A stretch of DNA of 46,158 nt from DATKCJ01 sp035513275 (GCA_035513275.1 DATKCJ010000330.1:1-46158); one strand, 5' to 3'; positions 7,687-16,810 are shown, counted from the stretch's first letter. The notes: generated by a model from the letters alone, not told the origin. Made by a program: numbers and translations.

Positions 7687-9039
7687 ATGCCTTTTCAAGC
7701 TCTCGGTTTGTCTCCGCAGGTGCTCCGTGGTGTCCAAGCCATGGGATACACCGACCCCACTCCTATTCAGTTGCGGGGCATCCCCGCCGTGCTCTCGGGC
7801 AAGGACATCATCGGCTCGGCCCAAACCGGCACCGGCAAGACCGCGGCGTTTGCGCTTCCGATTCTCACGCGCCTTGGCGCCCACAACCCCCGCACCCCGC
7901 GTGTGCTCGTGCTCGAGCCCACACGCGAGCTCGCGGCGCAGGTCGACAGCGCGTTTCGCGACTTTTCGCGCTTCGGCGACGTGCGCTCAGTCGTGCTGCA
8001 CGGCGGCGTCGGCTACGGTCACCAGCGCTCGGAGCTGCGCCGCGGCGTCGACATCATCGTCGCGACTCCCGGCCGGTTGATCGACTATCTGGACAGCGGC
8101 GAGGTTCGCCTCGACGGCCTTGAGATCCTCGTGCTCGACGAGGTCGACCGGATGCTCGACATGGGTTTCCTGCCCGCCGTGAAGAAGATCATCCAGCGCT
8201 GCCCGAAGAAGCGGCAGACGCTTTTCTTCTCGGCCACCGTGCCGCCGGAGATCGCCGAGGTCGCCCGCTTCACGCTCGTCGATCCCGTGCGCATCGAGAT
8301 CGGCGCGAGCCGCACCGTCACCGAAACGATCTCGCACGCGATCTACCCGGTTGCCGCCGGCCAGAAGTTCGAGCTGCTCGAGGCCCTGCTCGAGCGCACG
8401 GATTTCAACAGCATCCTTGTCTTCTCGCGCACGAAGCACGGCGCCGATCGCATCGCGCGCCGCTTGAAGCACTCGAACCACTCCGTCGCCGTCCTCCACT
8501 CGAACCGCTCGCAGAACCAGCGCATCGAGGCGCTCGCCGGTTTCAAGAACGGCAAATACGAGGTGATGGTCGCCACCGACATCGCCGCGCGCGGCATCGA
8601 CGTGGCCGGCATCTCACACGTGATCAACTACGACGTGCCCGCGAATCCCGAGGACTACGTTCACCGCATCGGCCGCACGGGCCGCGCGATGGCGGTGGGC
8701 GATGCGTTCACGCTCGCCTCGCCGGAGAACGCCGATGACGTCCGCGCTATCGAGCGCTTCATCGGCCAGAAGATTCCGCAGCTCAAGCTCGAGGGCTTCA
8801 ACTATCAGCCCATCGTCATGGGTCCCCCGAAGCCGCCGCAGCAGCGCGGAGGGGGACGGCAAGGTGGCGGTCACGGCGGCGGACAGCGCTCCCGCGGGCA
8901 TAGCGGCGGTGGACAGTCGTCCAATCGCGGACATTCGGATCGCGGACCACAATCCTCAGGCCAGAGTGGCAGCGCCCCGGCCCCAAGGGCTGCAGCCGCG
9001 CCCCAGCCGCGTCGCTCGCGACTCAGTCGCGGAAGGTAG
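7687..9039 (+). CDS. rhlE: DEAD-box ATP-dependent RNA helicase, RhlE-like
   Basis: All helicase motifs are present: Q-motif Gln28, AQTGTGKT (45-52), PTREL (78-82), ATPGR (126-130), DEVD (151-154, instead of DEAD), SAT (182-184), ATDIAARGIDV (about 296-306) and HRIGRTGR (326-333). The N-terminal core opening (FQALGLSPQVLRGVQAMGY) resembles RhlE. The C-terminal 70 residues are rich in Gly, Gln, Arg and Ser (GGGRQGGGHGGGQRS), a disordered RNA-binding tail. 450 aa total. It unwinds short RNA duplexes in ribosome assembly or RNA decay. It faces the next gene, with a palindromic element between them. The exact paralogue (RhlE rather than CsdA/DbpA) is less sure than the family. Confidence 0.93.
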   Translation: MPFQALGLSPQVLRGVQAMGYTDPTPIQLRGIPAVLSGKDIIGSAQTGTGKTAAFALPILTRLGAHNPRTPRVLVLEPTRELAAQVDSAFRDFSRFGDVRSVVLHGGVGYGHQRSELRRGVDIIVATPGRLIDYLDSGEVRLDGLEILVLDEVDRMLDMGFLPAVKKIIQRCPKKRQTLFFSATVPPEIAEVARFTLVDPVRIEIGASRTVTETISHAIYPVAAGQKFELLEALLERTDFNSILVFSRTKHGADRIARRLKHSNHSVAVLHSNRSQNQRIEALAGFKNGKYEVMVATDIAARGIDVAGISHVINYDVPANPEDYVHRIGRTGRAMAVGDAFTLASPENADDVRAIERFIGQKIPQLKLEGFNYQPIVMGPPKPPQQRGGGRQGGGHGGGQRSRGHSGGGQSSNRGHSDRGPQSSGQSGSAPAPRAAAAPQPRRSRLSRGR

Positions 9040-9055
9040 GACTCGTGTCTTGGAA

Positions 9056-9118
9056 GGTAGCCCGCGATCTCCGAGCGCGGGTTCTGATCTGACCCGTCCT
9101 CGGAGAGGCCGGGCTACC
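9056..9118. repeat. BIME-like pair of facing hairpins with GTAG/CTAC feet
   Basis: GTAG (9057-9060) is followed by a hairpin CCCGCG...CGCGGG. A spacer then leads to a second hairpin, CCCG-t-CCTC-gga-GAGG-c-CGGG, closed by CTAC (9114-9117). The two halves also pair with each other (CTCCGAG/CTCGGAG). The element lies between two convergent genes and could serve both as a terminator. Confidence 0.65.
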
Positions 9119-9135
9119 CTCGGAAGCCGCGGTCG

Positions 9136-9831
9136 TTACCCAATCAGCGCCGCCAGCTCCTTGCTCACGGCAAACGCGCTGCGCACGCGCTCGAACTCCG
9201 CGATCAGCTCGCGCGGCGATCCTGATCCTGGAAAAACCATGTCGAGCGTCGCTCCGGTGAACCGGATCTCCGCCGTGATACCCTTCGCGGTGATGCGACA
9301 CTCGTTGCAGTTCGCCGGATAGTCCACGGACATACCGTGCGCGGTGTCGAGCGCCTCGATCGCGTCGACCACGGCCTCGACCTGGGCGCCTTTTTTTAGC
9401 GCGAATGAGATCTCGGAGAACATGCCCGCGAAGATCGCAGCGAACTCGTCGGTCTGCGCGAGATCGCCACTCCGCAGGTGTAGCAGCGTTTGCGTGATCG
9501 CGTAGCGCGCCGGATCGGCCGGCTCCAGCGCGAAAGCGATTTCGACTGTGAAGTCGCGCGCACTGAGAACGGCCGTGGCCGGGCCGAGTTCGAGAGACAC
9601 GTCGCGCCGCTTGTAGCCGAGGCCCGTGCGCACGCTCTTGAAGAGCGCCTCGGCCTGGGACTCCAACTCGGGCGCGCATATCTTCCCCAGAAACGCATTC
9701 GTCACGGCGTTCGCCGCATCCGGGACGGTGTGGTGCCCTTTCTTGAATCCATCGAGCGCCTTCACCGCGCCGCCACCGCGGCCGATGAAGCTGATACCTG
9801 CAATGATTTCCGCTGAAAGTGCGCCTGCCAT
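9136..9831 (-). CDS. Conserved-looking protein of unknown function downstream of purine permease
   Basis: Not recognised. 231 aa from ATG 9831 (a GTG at 9840 would add three residues). It is soluble, with no signal peptide or membrane segment. It has a Gly-rich N-terminus (ISFIGRGGGAVKALDGFKKG), a central region of mixed acidic and hydrophobic residues, and one CNEC motif (DYPANCNECRI) near residue 180 that might bind metal. The two cysteines of that motif and one near residue 55 are the only cysteines. The start lies 10 bases past the stop of the permease gene, so the two form an operon. The role could be linked to purine uptake, but nothing in the sequence proves it. Confidence 0.7.
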   Translation of the reverse strand: MAGALSAEIIAGISFIGRGGGAVKALDGFKKGHHTVPDAANAVTNAFLGKICAPELESQAEALFKSVRTGLGYKRRDVSLELGPATAVLSARDFTVEIAFALEPADPARYAITQTLLHLRSGDLAQTDEFAAIFAGMFSEISFALKKGAQVEAVVDAIEALDTAHGMSVDYPANCNECRITAKGITAEIRFTGATLDMVFPGSGSPRELIAEFERVRSAFAVSKELAALIG

Positions 9832-9841
9832 CGTCAGCACC

Positions 9842-11170
9842 CTACCAGCCGAGCATGCTGCGCGTGAACTCCCCGAAGAAGATCGCCGCGAGTATCCAGG
9901 TGACGACCGACACCTCGCGTCCCCGCCGCGCGAAGGTCATCAGCAGCGCAAACGTGATGAGCCCCAGTCCGATTCCGTAGCTGATGCTGAACGCCAGCGG
10001 CATCGCGAGGATCGTGACCGCGGCGGGCGCCGTGAGCGTGAAGTCCTTAAGGTTGAGGTGGACGATTGATTGGAACATGAACACGCCCACGATCACGAGC
10101 ACAGGAGCCGTCGCCGCCGCGGGGATGATCAGGATCAGAGGCGTGAACACCAACGCGAGAAGGAAGCACACGGCCACCGTAACGCCGGTCAGTCCTGTGC
10201 GGCCGCCCGCCTCGACGCCGGAGGCCGACTCGATGTAGCTCACGACCGTCGACGTGCCGATCAGCGAACTTAGGATCGCCGCGCTCGAGTCGGCGACGAG
10301 CGCGCGTCCGAGCTTGGGCAATTTGCCGTTCGCATCGAGCAACCCGGCGCGCTGCGTGACACCGATCAGCGTGCCGATGTTGTCGAACATGTCGACGAAC
10401 AGCAGCGTGATGATAATCGGGATCGCCGCGGCCGCGTTGGAGAAGATCCAGCCAAACTCGAGTTTCAGAAAAACCGGCTCGAGCGAAGCTGGCGCCGCGA
10501 GGAACGCGGACGGCAAGCTCGTGACCATCCCGCCTTTGCCGTCGGGCACGAAGAAGCCGACGACCGTTATGGCGATCACAGCGAGCACGATCGCACCGGG
10601 AATCCGCCGTGCGACGAGCGCGGCCGTGAGGATGATGCCCGCGAAGCACAGAAGCACGGGCGGCGAGCCGAGGTCACCGTGCGTGACGAATGTCGCGGGG
10701 CTCGCGACGATCATGCCGCCGTTCTTCAAGCCGATGAACGCGATGAAGAGCCCTATGCCGCACGTGATCGCGATCTTCAGTTGATAGGGGATCGCGTTGA
10801 CGATCCGTTCGCGCACGCCGGTGACGCTGAGCGCGAGGAAGAGGCATCCGTTGATGAACACCATGCCGAGCGCGCTCTGCCACGGCACGCCGAGACCGAG
10901 GCACACAGTGTAGGTGAAGTAAGCGTTGATGCCCATGCCGGGCGCGAGCGCGAGCGGGTAGTTCGTGAGCGCGGCCATCAGAAGCGTGCTCACCGCGGCG
11001 CCGATCGCTGTGGCCGTGACGAGCGCGGCCTGATCCATGCCCGTGGCCGAGAGGATCATCGGGTTGACGGCAAGGATGTATGCCATCGCCGCGAACGTCG
11101 TCAGGCCCGCCTGGATCTCGCGGCCTGTCGTCGTGCCATTCTCGGAAAGTCGGAAAAGTTTCCCCAGCAT
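9842..11170 (-). CDS. NCS2 family purine/xanthine-guanine type permease (AzgA-like)
   Basis: A 442-aa transporter with about 12-14 hydrophobic segments and AzgA/GhxP-type signatures: EIQAGLTTFAAMAYILAVNP, ALAPGMGINAYFTYTVC, and the FVDMFDNIGTLIGVTQRAG region, which in this family contributes to base binding. AzgA-like members import adenine, guanine or hypoxanthine with protons across the inner membrane. The start at 11170 (MLGKLFRLSENGTTTGREI) places the family N-terminus correctly; an in-frame ATG at 11227 would add an Arg-rich leader. It is the first gene of a two-gene minus-strand operon. Substrate within the purines is not determined. The spacer upstream shows no purine-riboswitch pattern that I could make out. 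Confidence 0.9.
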   Translation of the reverse strand: MLGKLFRLSENGTTTGREIQAGLTTFAAMAYILAVNPMILSATGMDQAALVTATAIGAAVSTLLMAALTNYPLALAPGMGINAYFTYTVCLGLGVPWQSALGMVFINGCLFLALSVTGVRERIVNAIPYQLKIAITCGIGLFIAFIGLKNGGMIVASPATFVTHGDLGSPPVLLCFAGIILTAALVARRIPGAIVLAVIAITVVGFFVPDGKGGMVTSLPSAFLAAPASLEPVFLKLEFGWIFSNAAAAIPIIITLLFVDMFDNIGTLIGVTQRAGLLDANGKLPKLGRALVADSSAAILSSLIGTSTVVSYIESASGVEAGGRTGLTGVTVAVCFLLALVFTPLILIIPAAATAPVLVIVGVFMFQSIVHLNLKDFTLTAPAAVTILAMPLAFSISYGIGLGLITFALLMTFARRGREVSVVTWILAAIFFGEFTRSMLGW

Positions 11171-11484
11171 CGCGCGGCCCGATGCCAACCGCCCCAACTC
11201 CCTCCCGCGAGCCGAAAAGCCGCGCATCAGTCCGCGAATCAGGCTGCCCTTACCTGCGCGCCGGGTGGTGGCGGCGTCAACCCGCCCGACGCACCAGGAG
11301 CGCGAAGCCTCACGGCCCTAATTTTCAATCCCTCGACTGTGCCGACCCTGATCGATTTATCGGGGAAACCCCTATCCAAATTTCACCTCAATACCTATGG
11401 TTATCGCGCCCGGCAAAGTGGTAGAATTAATGCGAACCGCGAAGCCCCACACTTCGCCACCAGCCAACCAAATATCATATCAAC
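11171..11484. other. Intergenic spacer between divergent genes (314 bases)
   Basis: This spacer separates the minus-strand permease from the plus-strand PEP-CTERM gene, so both promoters should lie here. The half nearer the PEP-CTERM gene (11325-11484) is clearly more AT-rich than the surroundings and includes TAGAAT at 11422-11427, a possible -10 hexamer, but no convincing -35 partner was found. No gene or strong hairpin was seen. Confidence 0.4.
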
Positions 11485-12300
11485 ATGAATCGTATCCTTG
11501 CAGCTGTGGTATCAATCGCCCTCGTGGCATCTTCGGAAGCTCAACTCTGGGACGGAAGCCCTCTTCCGCTACCTTGGACGGGCATTTCCTCAGTCGATAG
11601 TTACTTCAGTGATTTCGGTGACGCGGGGAGCCTGTCGGAGTTCGACAAGGACACCGGCATCGAGTTCTCGCTTCAGGAGTATGGAACAAAGCCGTCCGGA
11701 ATTAACGGAGCGAACGGCTGGACCAATGCGGCGAATTTCGCCGTCACCCTTCAAGCGGGAGACACCGTCATCATCACATTCCTCGGCAAGACCGCGGGAT
11801 GGTTGAATGACTTCGGCCTGAACCTGGGCGGATCGAATGCCTATGGCGCCGGCGCCTCCACGCTCTGGAGTGCGATCGACAACGGCTCTCCCCCGGTCGG
11901 CGACCAGTTCTCCATGACGATGGCGGATGACAGCGCTCCGACGACGATCGATCTATGGTTGAACTCGAACGCGGCCCCGCTGGGCGGCACCTACTCAGTC
12001 TTCGATCCTGACAGCAGTGTTCCGTGGGATTCAGGACTTCCGGACTTTGACTACTCGGCGTTCGGGAAGATATTCAACGTCTTTGACGATGGCGCAGGCG
12101 AATCGCGCACAGTGCTCGTCGTTGCGATCGAGGACTGGCGCGACTTCGACGTGGATTTCACCGACCTGTTCTTCGCGATCGAGATCTACGACCGCACGGG
12201 AGAGTCGCAATTTCCGGTGCCCGAGCCGTCCACCTACGGCATGATTGGTGCCGCGCTGCTCATGGCACTCGTGGCAGCGCGCCGCATGCGCCGCGCCTAG
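11485..12300 (+). CDS. PEP-CTERM sorting-domain protein, exported
   Basis: It starts with a Sec signal peptide (MNRILAAVVSIALVASSEAQ) and ends with a textbook PEP-CTERM tail: VPEPSTYG, a hydrophobic helix (MIGAALLMALVA) and a basic end (ARRMRRA). The tail is recognised by exosortase, which is not encoded in this window. The mature region (about 220 residues) is acidic and rich in Asp, Gly, Ser and Trp, a composition common in surface or matrix proteins of PEP-CTERM systems. No enzymatic motif is seen. It is a single gene with its own spacer. An inverted hairpin at 12345 follows the stop. Confidence 0.9.
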   Translation: MNRILAAVVSIALVASSEAQLWDGSPLPLPWTGISSVDSYFSDFGDAGSLSEFDKDTGIEFSLQEYGTKPSGINGANGWTNAANFAVTLQAGDTVIITFLGKTAGWLNDFGLNLGGSNAYGAGASTLWSAIDNGSPPVGDQFSMTMADDSAPTTIDLWLNSNAAPLGGTYSVFDPDSSVPWDSGLPDFDYSAFGKIFNVFDDGAGESRTVLVVAIEDWRDFDVDFTDLFFAIEIYDRTGESQFPVPEPSTYGMIGAALLMALVAARRMRRA

Positions 12301-12344
12301 GGTTGCAGAAACATCCTCCTGAAAGGAAAACTCAGTCAATCGAC

Positions 12345-12375
12345 GCGGGCCGCACCCTAAAGGGCGGCCCGCTAC
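12345..12375. repeat. Hairpin closed by CTAC (inverse REP-like)
   Basis: GCGGGCCGC...GCGGCCCGC forms a strong stem (12345-12372) with a CTAAA-containing loop, immediately followed by TAC, so that the foot reads CTAC. It lies 44 bases downstream of the PEP-CTERM stop and could end that transcript. Confidence 0.55.
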
Positions 12376-12447
12376 GTTTATGTGCGCCGCTGGCTGCCCC
12401 GCCCCCCGGGACAGGTCCACGAGGCTGCAGGCATGCAGCATGCGCGC

Positions 12448-12552
12448 AAAAGCGGCAGAGGACTGCCGCGCTCCATGGCCAGCGGCGCAGACAGGAAACG
12501 CTCTCGAAATTCCCGTCAGCGTCTTGGAGTGCGGCAGTCTTCTGCCGCTTTC
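12448..12552. repeat. Twin-hairpin interspersed repeat, copy 1
   Basis: Left unit AAAGCGGCAG-agga-CTGCCGC followed by GCTCCA. Right unit is its near-complement, TTGGAGT followed by GCGGCAG-tctt-CTGCCGC and TTTC. Each unit is itself a 7-bp hairpin and the two also pair with each other, so a cruciform-like fold is possible. A second copy is at 36719-36829. Confidence 0.7.
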
Positions 12553-12627
12553 GGCTATGGCACACTGGACATACGGCGGATTCAGATACCTCAAAACCGG
12601 CTCATCGCGCGTGGGTGCTGACCCCCG

Positions 12628-15492
12628 TCACCTCGGCCGCACCATCAACAGCGTCCTGTCGTCGGCGCCGGCGAGGTCGGGTGCGAATTTATCGAGTGCT
12701 TCGTTGAGGAGGAGTTTCACGAGGTTGAGCGCGCGGTCTTCGCCAGATCGCAACGCTGCAACGAGTCGCTCGCGGCCGAATTCCTCGCCCGTGCTGGACG
12801 CCGCCTCGGTGATGCCGTCGGTGTAGAGCACGAGCAGATCGCGCGGGTGGAGGATCACCGAGGATTCCTCAAGCAGCTCGTCGAAGATCGGCCCTGGGTC
12901 GAGGCCGATCGCCATGCCGCCGGGCAGGAGCGTGAGGACCTCGTTGGACCCGCGCCGGATCACGACCGGCGGCTCGTGACCCGCGCGACAGAATGTGAAC
13001 ACGCGCGTGTTGAGATCGAGAATGCCGTAGACCAGTGAGATGAACATGGCCGAGGGCATGTCGGGCTGGATGAGCCGGTTCACCTCTCGGATGACCGCGG
13101 CAGGGCCGTCCTTTGCCTTTACGGTGGCCTTGATGCGCAGAGCAGTGCGGCATGCGGCCATGATGAGCGCGGCCGCGGCTCCCTTTCCTGATACGTCCGC
13201 AATCGCAAAACCCCAGCGACCCTTTTCGACCTCGAAGAAGTCGTAGTAGTCGCCGCCGACGAAGCGCGACGGAAAGTAGAGCGCACCGATCTCGGCCTCA
13301 TCGATGTTCGGGTAGACATGCGGCAACAAGTGCCGTTGCACGTCGCGGGCGGTCTGCGCCTCGCGCTCGCGCGCGAGGTTTGCGCCTTCCTCGGCCTGCT
13401 TGCGCTCGGTGATGTCGGTGAGCAGACCCTCGTGGTGGGTGACCTGTCCCTCGTCGTCGACGCGGATGACCGTGCGGTCGTCGATCCAGCGGACTTCGCC
13501 GTCCTTCGTGACGACGCGGTATTCCTGCGAATATTCCAGATCTCCCGCGACCGCGTGGGCGACGACCTCTCGCACGACGCGCGGCTTGTCCTGCGGATGC
13601 ACGAGGTCCACGAAGCGCACCCTCCCGGCCATCATGTCCGACGCCGTGAAGCCGAACTGCTCGATGCTCTTCGAGACGAACTCGACGGGGAACCCTTCTT
13701 CAGCGCGCCAGAGCACGACGACCGAAGGCGAGCGGTTCACAATGCGCTCCATCTCCTCGCGCTGTGCGAGCGCGGCGCGCAGTTCCTCCTGCGCGCGGCG
13801 GCGCACGCTTACGTCGCGACCGACGCCGAAGAACGCCGGGTGTCCGCGCTCGTCGGTGAAGTTCGAGCCGCTCGTCGAATGCCAGCGCCACGAGCCATCG
13901 AGGTGGCGCATCCGGTATTCGATGGACGAGGCGCCGGTGCCGCCATCGAGGACGCCGCGCAGGTAGTCGTCGAACGCCACGCGATCATCCGGATGCACAA
14001 ACTCGCCGAACGGATGGCCGACCACCCTGACGATCGGGTGGCCGAGCTTCATCGTCCACGACGGAGACGAGAAACGGACGATGCCCGCGGTATCGAGCGT
14101 GTAGAGGATCTCGCTGGCATTCTCGACGTAGCGGCGGAAGCGCAGCTCGCTTTGTTTTAACTCAGTCTCGGCGCGGTGCTGGTCGGTGATGTCCTCGATC
14201 ATCGCGAATTGTTGGGTGACCTTGCCCGTGCCGTCGTAAAGCACCGCGACCGTGAGGTTCGCCCAGATGACCTTCCCGTCCTTGTGGACGTAGCGCTTCT
14301 TCATCGAGAAGTGGTCGAACTCGCCGGCGCGCATGCGCCGCGTGAGCTCCATCTGTGGTGTGAGGTCGTCCGGGTGGGTGACTGCGAGAAGGTTGTCGAG
14401 ATTGCGCGATTCCTCCTCCGAGAGTCCGACGATGCGCTGGTAGTGCTCGTTGAGGTGATAGACCTCCCTGCCGTCGGGCAGAAACTCGAGCCAGCTCACC
14501 CCCATCGGCGCCTTATCAAAGAGGAGCGTGAACTGCTCGCTCGCCGCCTTGAGCTGTGCGGTGCGCTCCTGCACGCGTGCCTCGAGCTCGCGGTTGAGGA
14601 TGCTGACTTCCTCCTGCGCACGGCGTTCGTTGGTGATGTCGGCGATGATGCCGTCGTAGTGGGTGACGGCGCCGCTCTCGTCGCGACGCACCACGATCGT
14701 GTCGCGAATCCAGCGCACCTGGCCGTCCTTGCGCATGATCCGGTTCTCGAGCGGCGGCATGGCGCGGCCCTCGAGCGCGGCGGCGGAGTGCTCGAGCACC
14801 GCGGGGCGATCCTCCTCTAGGACCATGCGGAACCATAGGTCGGGAAGCGTCGCCATCTCCTTCTCGGTGTAGCCAGTGACAGCGAGGCACGCGGGGGTGT
14901 GAGTGGTGGCCACGGCTTTGCCGCCCTGCACTTTCACCGAGTAGTGGTAGTCGGTGACCGACGCCAGGAGCGTGCGAAACAGGTTCTCGCTGCGCACGGC
15001 CTGAGAGGTGCGCGCCTTCACGCGCGCCTCAAGGTCCTGCGTGAGTTCGCCGAGCTGCTCCTCGATCGCCTTGAGCCGCGTGATGTCGGTGCGAATTGCG
15101 AAGAAATACTTCGGCCGCCCGTCCTCGCCCGCGATCGGCATGATCGTGGAGTCGACCCAGTAAAACGTGCCGTCCTTGCGCTTGTTCCTGAAGACACCGT
15201 GCCAGCGCTCGCCGGCGTTGATCGTGTCCCACATCTCCTTGAAAAACTCGGGCGGGTGGTAACCCGAGTTCACGATCTGATGGGTCTGGCCCACGAGTTC
15301 GGAGCGCGCGTATCCGGAGATTTCGCAGAACTTGTCGTTGGCAAACACGATGACGCCCTGCGCGTCGGTCATCGCAACAATCGCGTGCATGTCGACGGCC
15401 GCCTGCAATTGCTCGAGGAATTGCAGTTCTTCTCCAAGGGGCCCGGGCTCGACGGGCGCTAACTCAGTCTTTGGTTCCGATTTTCGCGACAT
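12628..15492 (-). CDS. Multi-PAS sensor with SpoIIE/PP2C-type serine phosphatase
   Basis: A 954-aa cytosolic signalling protein. Five PAS/PAC units are visible in a row (roughly residues 25-145, 160-290, 300-430, 435-560 and 565-690), each ending in a PAC-like DIT or DVS stretch such as RTDITRLK, IADITNERR, IEDITDQHR, GRDVSVRRR and LTDITERKQ. The C-terminal PPM domain has QRHLLPH, FVGGDYYDFFEV, FAIADVSGKGAAAALIMA and LYTDGITEA, supplying the metal-binding aspartates. RsbU-type phosphatases of this form usually dephosphorylate an anti-sigma-factor antagonist; none is encoded nearby. No membrane segment is seen. The start at 15492 (MSRKSEPK) is preferred to an upstream frame that would run across the divergent promoter region. 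Confidence 0.9.
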   Translation of the reverse strand: MSRKSEPKTELAPVEPGPLGEELQFLEQLQAAVDMHAIVAMTDAQGVIVFANDKFCEISGYARSELVGQTHQIVNSGYHPPEFFKEMWDTINAGERWHGVFRNKRKDGTFYWVDSTIMPIAGEDGRPKYFFAIRTDITRLKAIEEQLGELTQDLEARVKARTSQAVRSENLFRTLLASVTDYHYSVKVQGGKAVATTHTPACLAVTGYTEKEMATLPDLWFRMVLEEDRPAVLEHSAAALEGRAMPPLENRIMRKDGQVRWIRDTIVVRRDESGAVTHYDGIIADITNERRAQEEVSILNRELEARVQERTAQLKAASEQFTLLFDKAPMGVSWLEFLPDGREVYHLNEHYQRIVGLSEEESRNLDNLLAVTHPDDLTPQMELTRRMRAGEFDHFSMKKRYVHKDGKVIWANLTVAVLYDGTGKVTQQFAMIEDITDQHRAETELKQSELRFRRYVENASEILYTLDTAGIVRFSSPSWTMKLGHPIVRVVGHPFGEFVHPDDRVAFDDYLRGVLDGGTGASSIEYRMRHLDGSWRWHSTSGSNFTDERGHPAFFGVGRDVSVRRRAQEELRAALAQREEMERIVNRSPSVVVLWRAEEGFPVEFVSKSIEQFGFTASDMMAGRVRFVDLVHPQDKPRVVREVVAHAVAGDLEYSQEYRVVTKDGEVRWIDDRTVIRVDDEGQVTHHEGLLTDITERKQAEEGANLAREREAQTARDVQRHLLPHVYPNIDEAEIGALYFPSRFVGGDYYDFFEVEKGRWGFAIADVSGKGAAAALIMAACRTALRIKATVKAKDGPAAVIREVNRLIQPDMPSAMFISLVYGILDLNTRVFTFCRAGHEPPVVIRRGSNEVLTLLPGGMAIGLDPGPIFDELLEESSVILHPRDLLVLYTDGITEAASSTGEEFGRERLVAALRSGEDRALNLVKLLLNEALDKFAPDLAGADDRTLLMVRPR

Positions 15493-15637
15493 CGAACAGG
15501 AAAACTGCCCAACCGTAGGCAACAGATGCGACGCAGGGCGAGCGTCAAGCTGCCCGCTTCGACGCATGTGGCTCGAAATTCCGCGCCAACATGAGAACAT
15601 CGGGCCCGTCAGCCCGAACCGTTCACCCCCTTCTTTG

Positions 15638-16564
15638 ATGAATACCCTCACGCGCGCCGCTTGCGCCGCCACCCTCATGACCGCCGCGTCCGTCGCCTCC
15701 TCGGAAACCCGCGAGGAGGCGCTCGCCACGCTGGTCGCCGCGGAGCGCGCCTTTGCCCAGGTCTCGCTCGACTCCGGCTACAAAGCGGCCTTCCTCGGCG
15801 TGCTTGCCGCCGACTCGACGCTATTCCAACCAGACCCGGTCAACGGTCGGGAGGTAGTCTCGGCCTCCGAAGACCCGCCCTTCATCCTAAGTTGGTATCC
15901 CGTGACCGCCGACATCGCCGCGAGCGGCGACCTCGGCTTCACGACCGGACCGTATACCGTCAAACCGAAGGACCCCGCCGAGACGCGCCGCGGCTCCGGC
16001 CACTACACCTCCGTGTGGCGGCGTCTCCCAACAGGCGCGTGGGAACTCATCGTCGACCTCGGCACACGGCATCCGACAGCAGCAACTCCGCCCGCTGGCT
16101 GGAAACGTCCCGCTGGTTCCATTCCGCTCGCGGCTGCCGTGTCCAACGAAGAACGGGTGCGCCTGCAAGAGGCACTACGCTCCCGCGATGCCGCACTCGG
16201 CAACCCTCGCGAGGGAGAGACTTTCCTCGCCGCGCTCGCACGTTTCGCCGAGCCCGCCGCATGGATCTACCGTCCGGGCAGTGAGCCCTTCCCGGGGCTC
16301 GCCGCCGCAAGTGCGGACGCGCGCACCGCCGCAGAGATCGTTCGAAGCGCGCCCACGTCCGCCGAAATCTCCGCCGCGGGCGATTGGGGCTACACGCTTG
16401 GATCGATGATGATTACCTCCGGCGAGACTTCGACCGATGCGAACTACTTGCGGCTCTGGCGCCGCTCCACCGGACATGGCGAATGGATGCTCTTTCTCGA
16501 CACGTTTGCGCCGATGCCGGCGCCCCAGCCGACTCCTCCACTTCCGCCGCCGGCGGGTGGTTGA
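15638..16564 (+). CDS. Exported protein with two DUF4440/NTF2-like domains
   Basis: The signal peptide (MNTLTRAACAATLMTAASVASSE) is followed by two similar domains. The first (about 25-165) has LVAAERAFAQVSLDSGYKAAF, then GDLGFTTGPYTV and GHYTSVWRRLPTGAWELIVD. The second (about 175-290) shows the same order: LRSRDAALGNPREGETFLAAL, GDWGYTLGSMMI and YLRLWRRSTGHGEWMLFLD. This is the SnoaL/DUF4440 cone-fold pattern, duplicated. The C-terminus is Pro-rich (PMPAPQPTPPLPPP). Function unknown; such domains bind small ligands or act as lyases or isomerases. It is divergent from the PAS-phosphatase gene across a 145-base spacer. Confidence 0.8.
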   Translation: MNTLTRAACAATLMTAASVASSETREEALATLVAAERAFAQVSLDSGYKAAFLGVLAADSTLFQPDPVNGREVVSASEDPPFILSWYPVTADIAASGDLGFTTGPYTVKPKDPAETRRGSGHYTSVWRRLPTGAWELIVDLGTRHPTAATPPAGWKRPAGSIPLAAAVSNEERVRLQEALRSRDAALGNPREGETFLAALARFAEPAAWIYRPGSEPFPGLAAASADARTAAEIVRSAPTSAEISAAGDWGYTLGSMMITSGETSTDANYLRLWRRSTGHGEWMLFLDTFAPMPAPQPTPPLPPPAGG

Positions 16565-16593
16565 AGCTGGAGCATCGCTCGCGGGCGATGGGT

Positions 16594-16662
16594 CTGTGTA
16601 GGTTGCGCGCTTGCCTCGCAACTTCATGCTATCGTGGCGCGTCAAGCGCGCCACCTACAGTT
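16594..16662. repeat. BIME-like pair of facing hairpins with GTAG/CTAC feet
   Basis: GTAG (16598-16601), hairpin GTTGCG...CGCAAC (16602-16622), short spacer, hairpin GTGGCGCG...CGCGCCAC (16634-16654), CTAC (16655-16658). The outer parts also pair over the full length. It follows the DUF4440-like gene. Confidence 0.7.
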
Positions 16663-16672
16663 CGGAGCAGAA

Positions 16673-16696
16673 GGCCGCGTTAGAGACAACGCGGCC
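16673..16696. repeat. 9-bp-stem palindrome
   Basis: GGCCGCGTT-agagac-AACGCGGCC, a perfect stem inside the palindrome cluster between the DUF4440-like gene and pncC. It lacks GTAG/CTAC feet. Confidence 0.6.
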
Positions 16697-16720
16697 CACC
16701 CCGGAGACATGAGGATTCAT

Positions 16721-16754
16721 GTAGTGATACGCCCGGTGCGGGCACCGGGCCTAC
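16721..16754. repeat. Single hairpin flanked by GTAG and CTAC
   Basis: GTAG (16721-16724), six bases, then GCCCGGTGC-gg-GCACCGGGC (16731-16750), then CTAC (16751-16754). The stem is perfect (9 bp). Confidence 0.65.
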
Positions 16755-16810
16755 AACTCCTTCTTTAGGTCGGGCCCCCGACCCGGGGAGAACTGGAGGC
16801 GTTCCATTGG

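Larger units (their letters stand above)
12301..12627. other. Repeat-filled intergenic region (327 bases)
   Basis: No gene is supported here; small open frames overlap palindromes. The region holds a hairpin closed by CTAC (12345-12375) and a twin-hairpin repeat (12448-12552), both listed separately, plus a small GCTGC/GCAGC hairpin near 12422-12440. Confidence 0.6.

Noticed and set aside
11171..11484. Purine riboswitch ahead of the NCS2 permease
   Set aside because: I could not find the conserved three-way-junction core in the spacer on the minus strand.
12303..12707. 134-residue frame after the PEP-CTERM gene
   Set aside because: It crosses the twin-hairpin repeat and runs into the antisense of the phosphatase gene.
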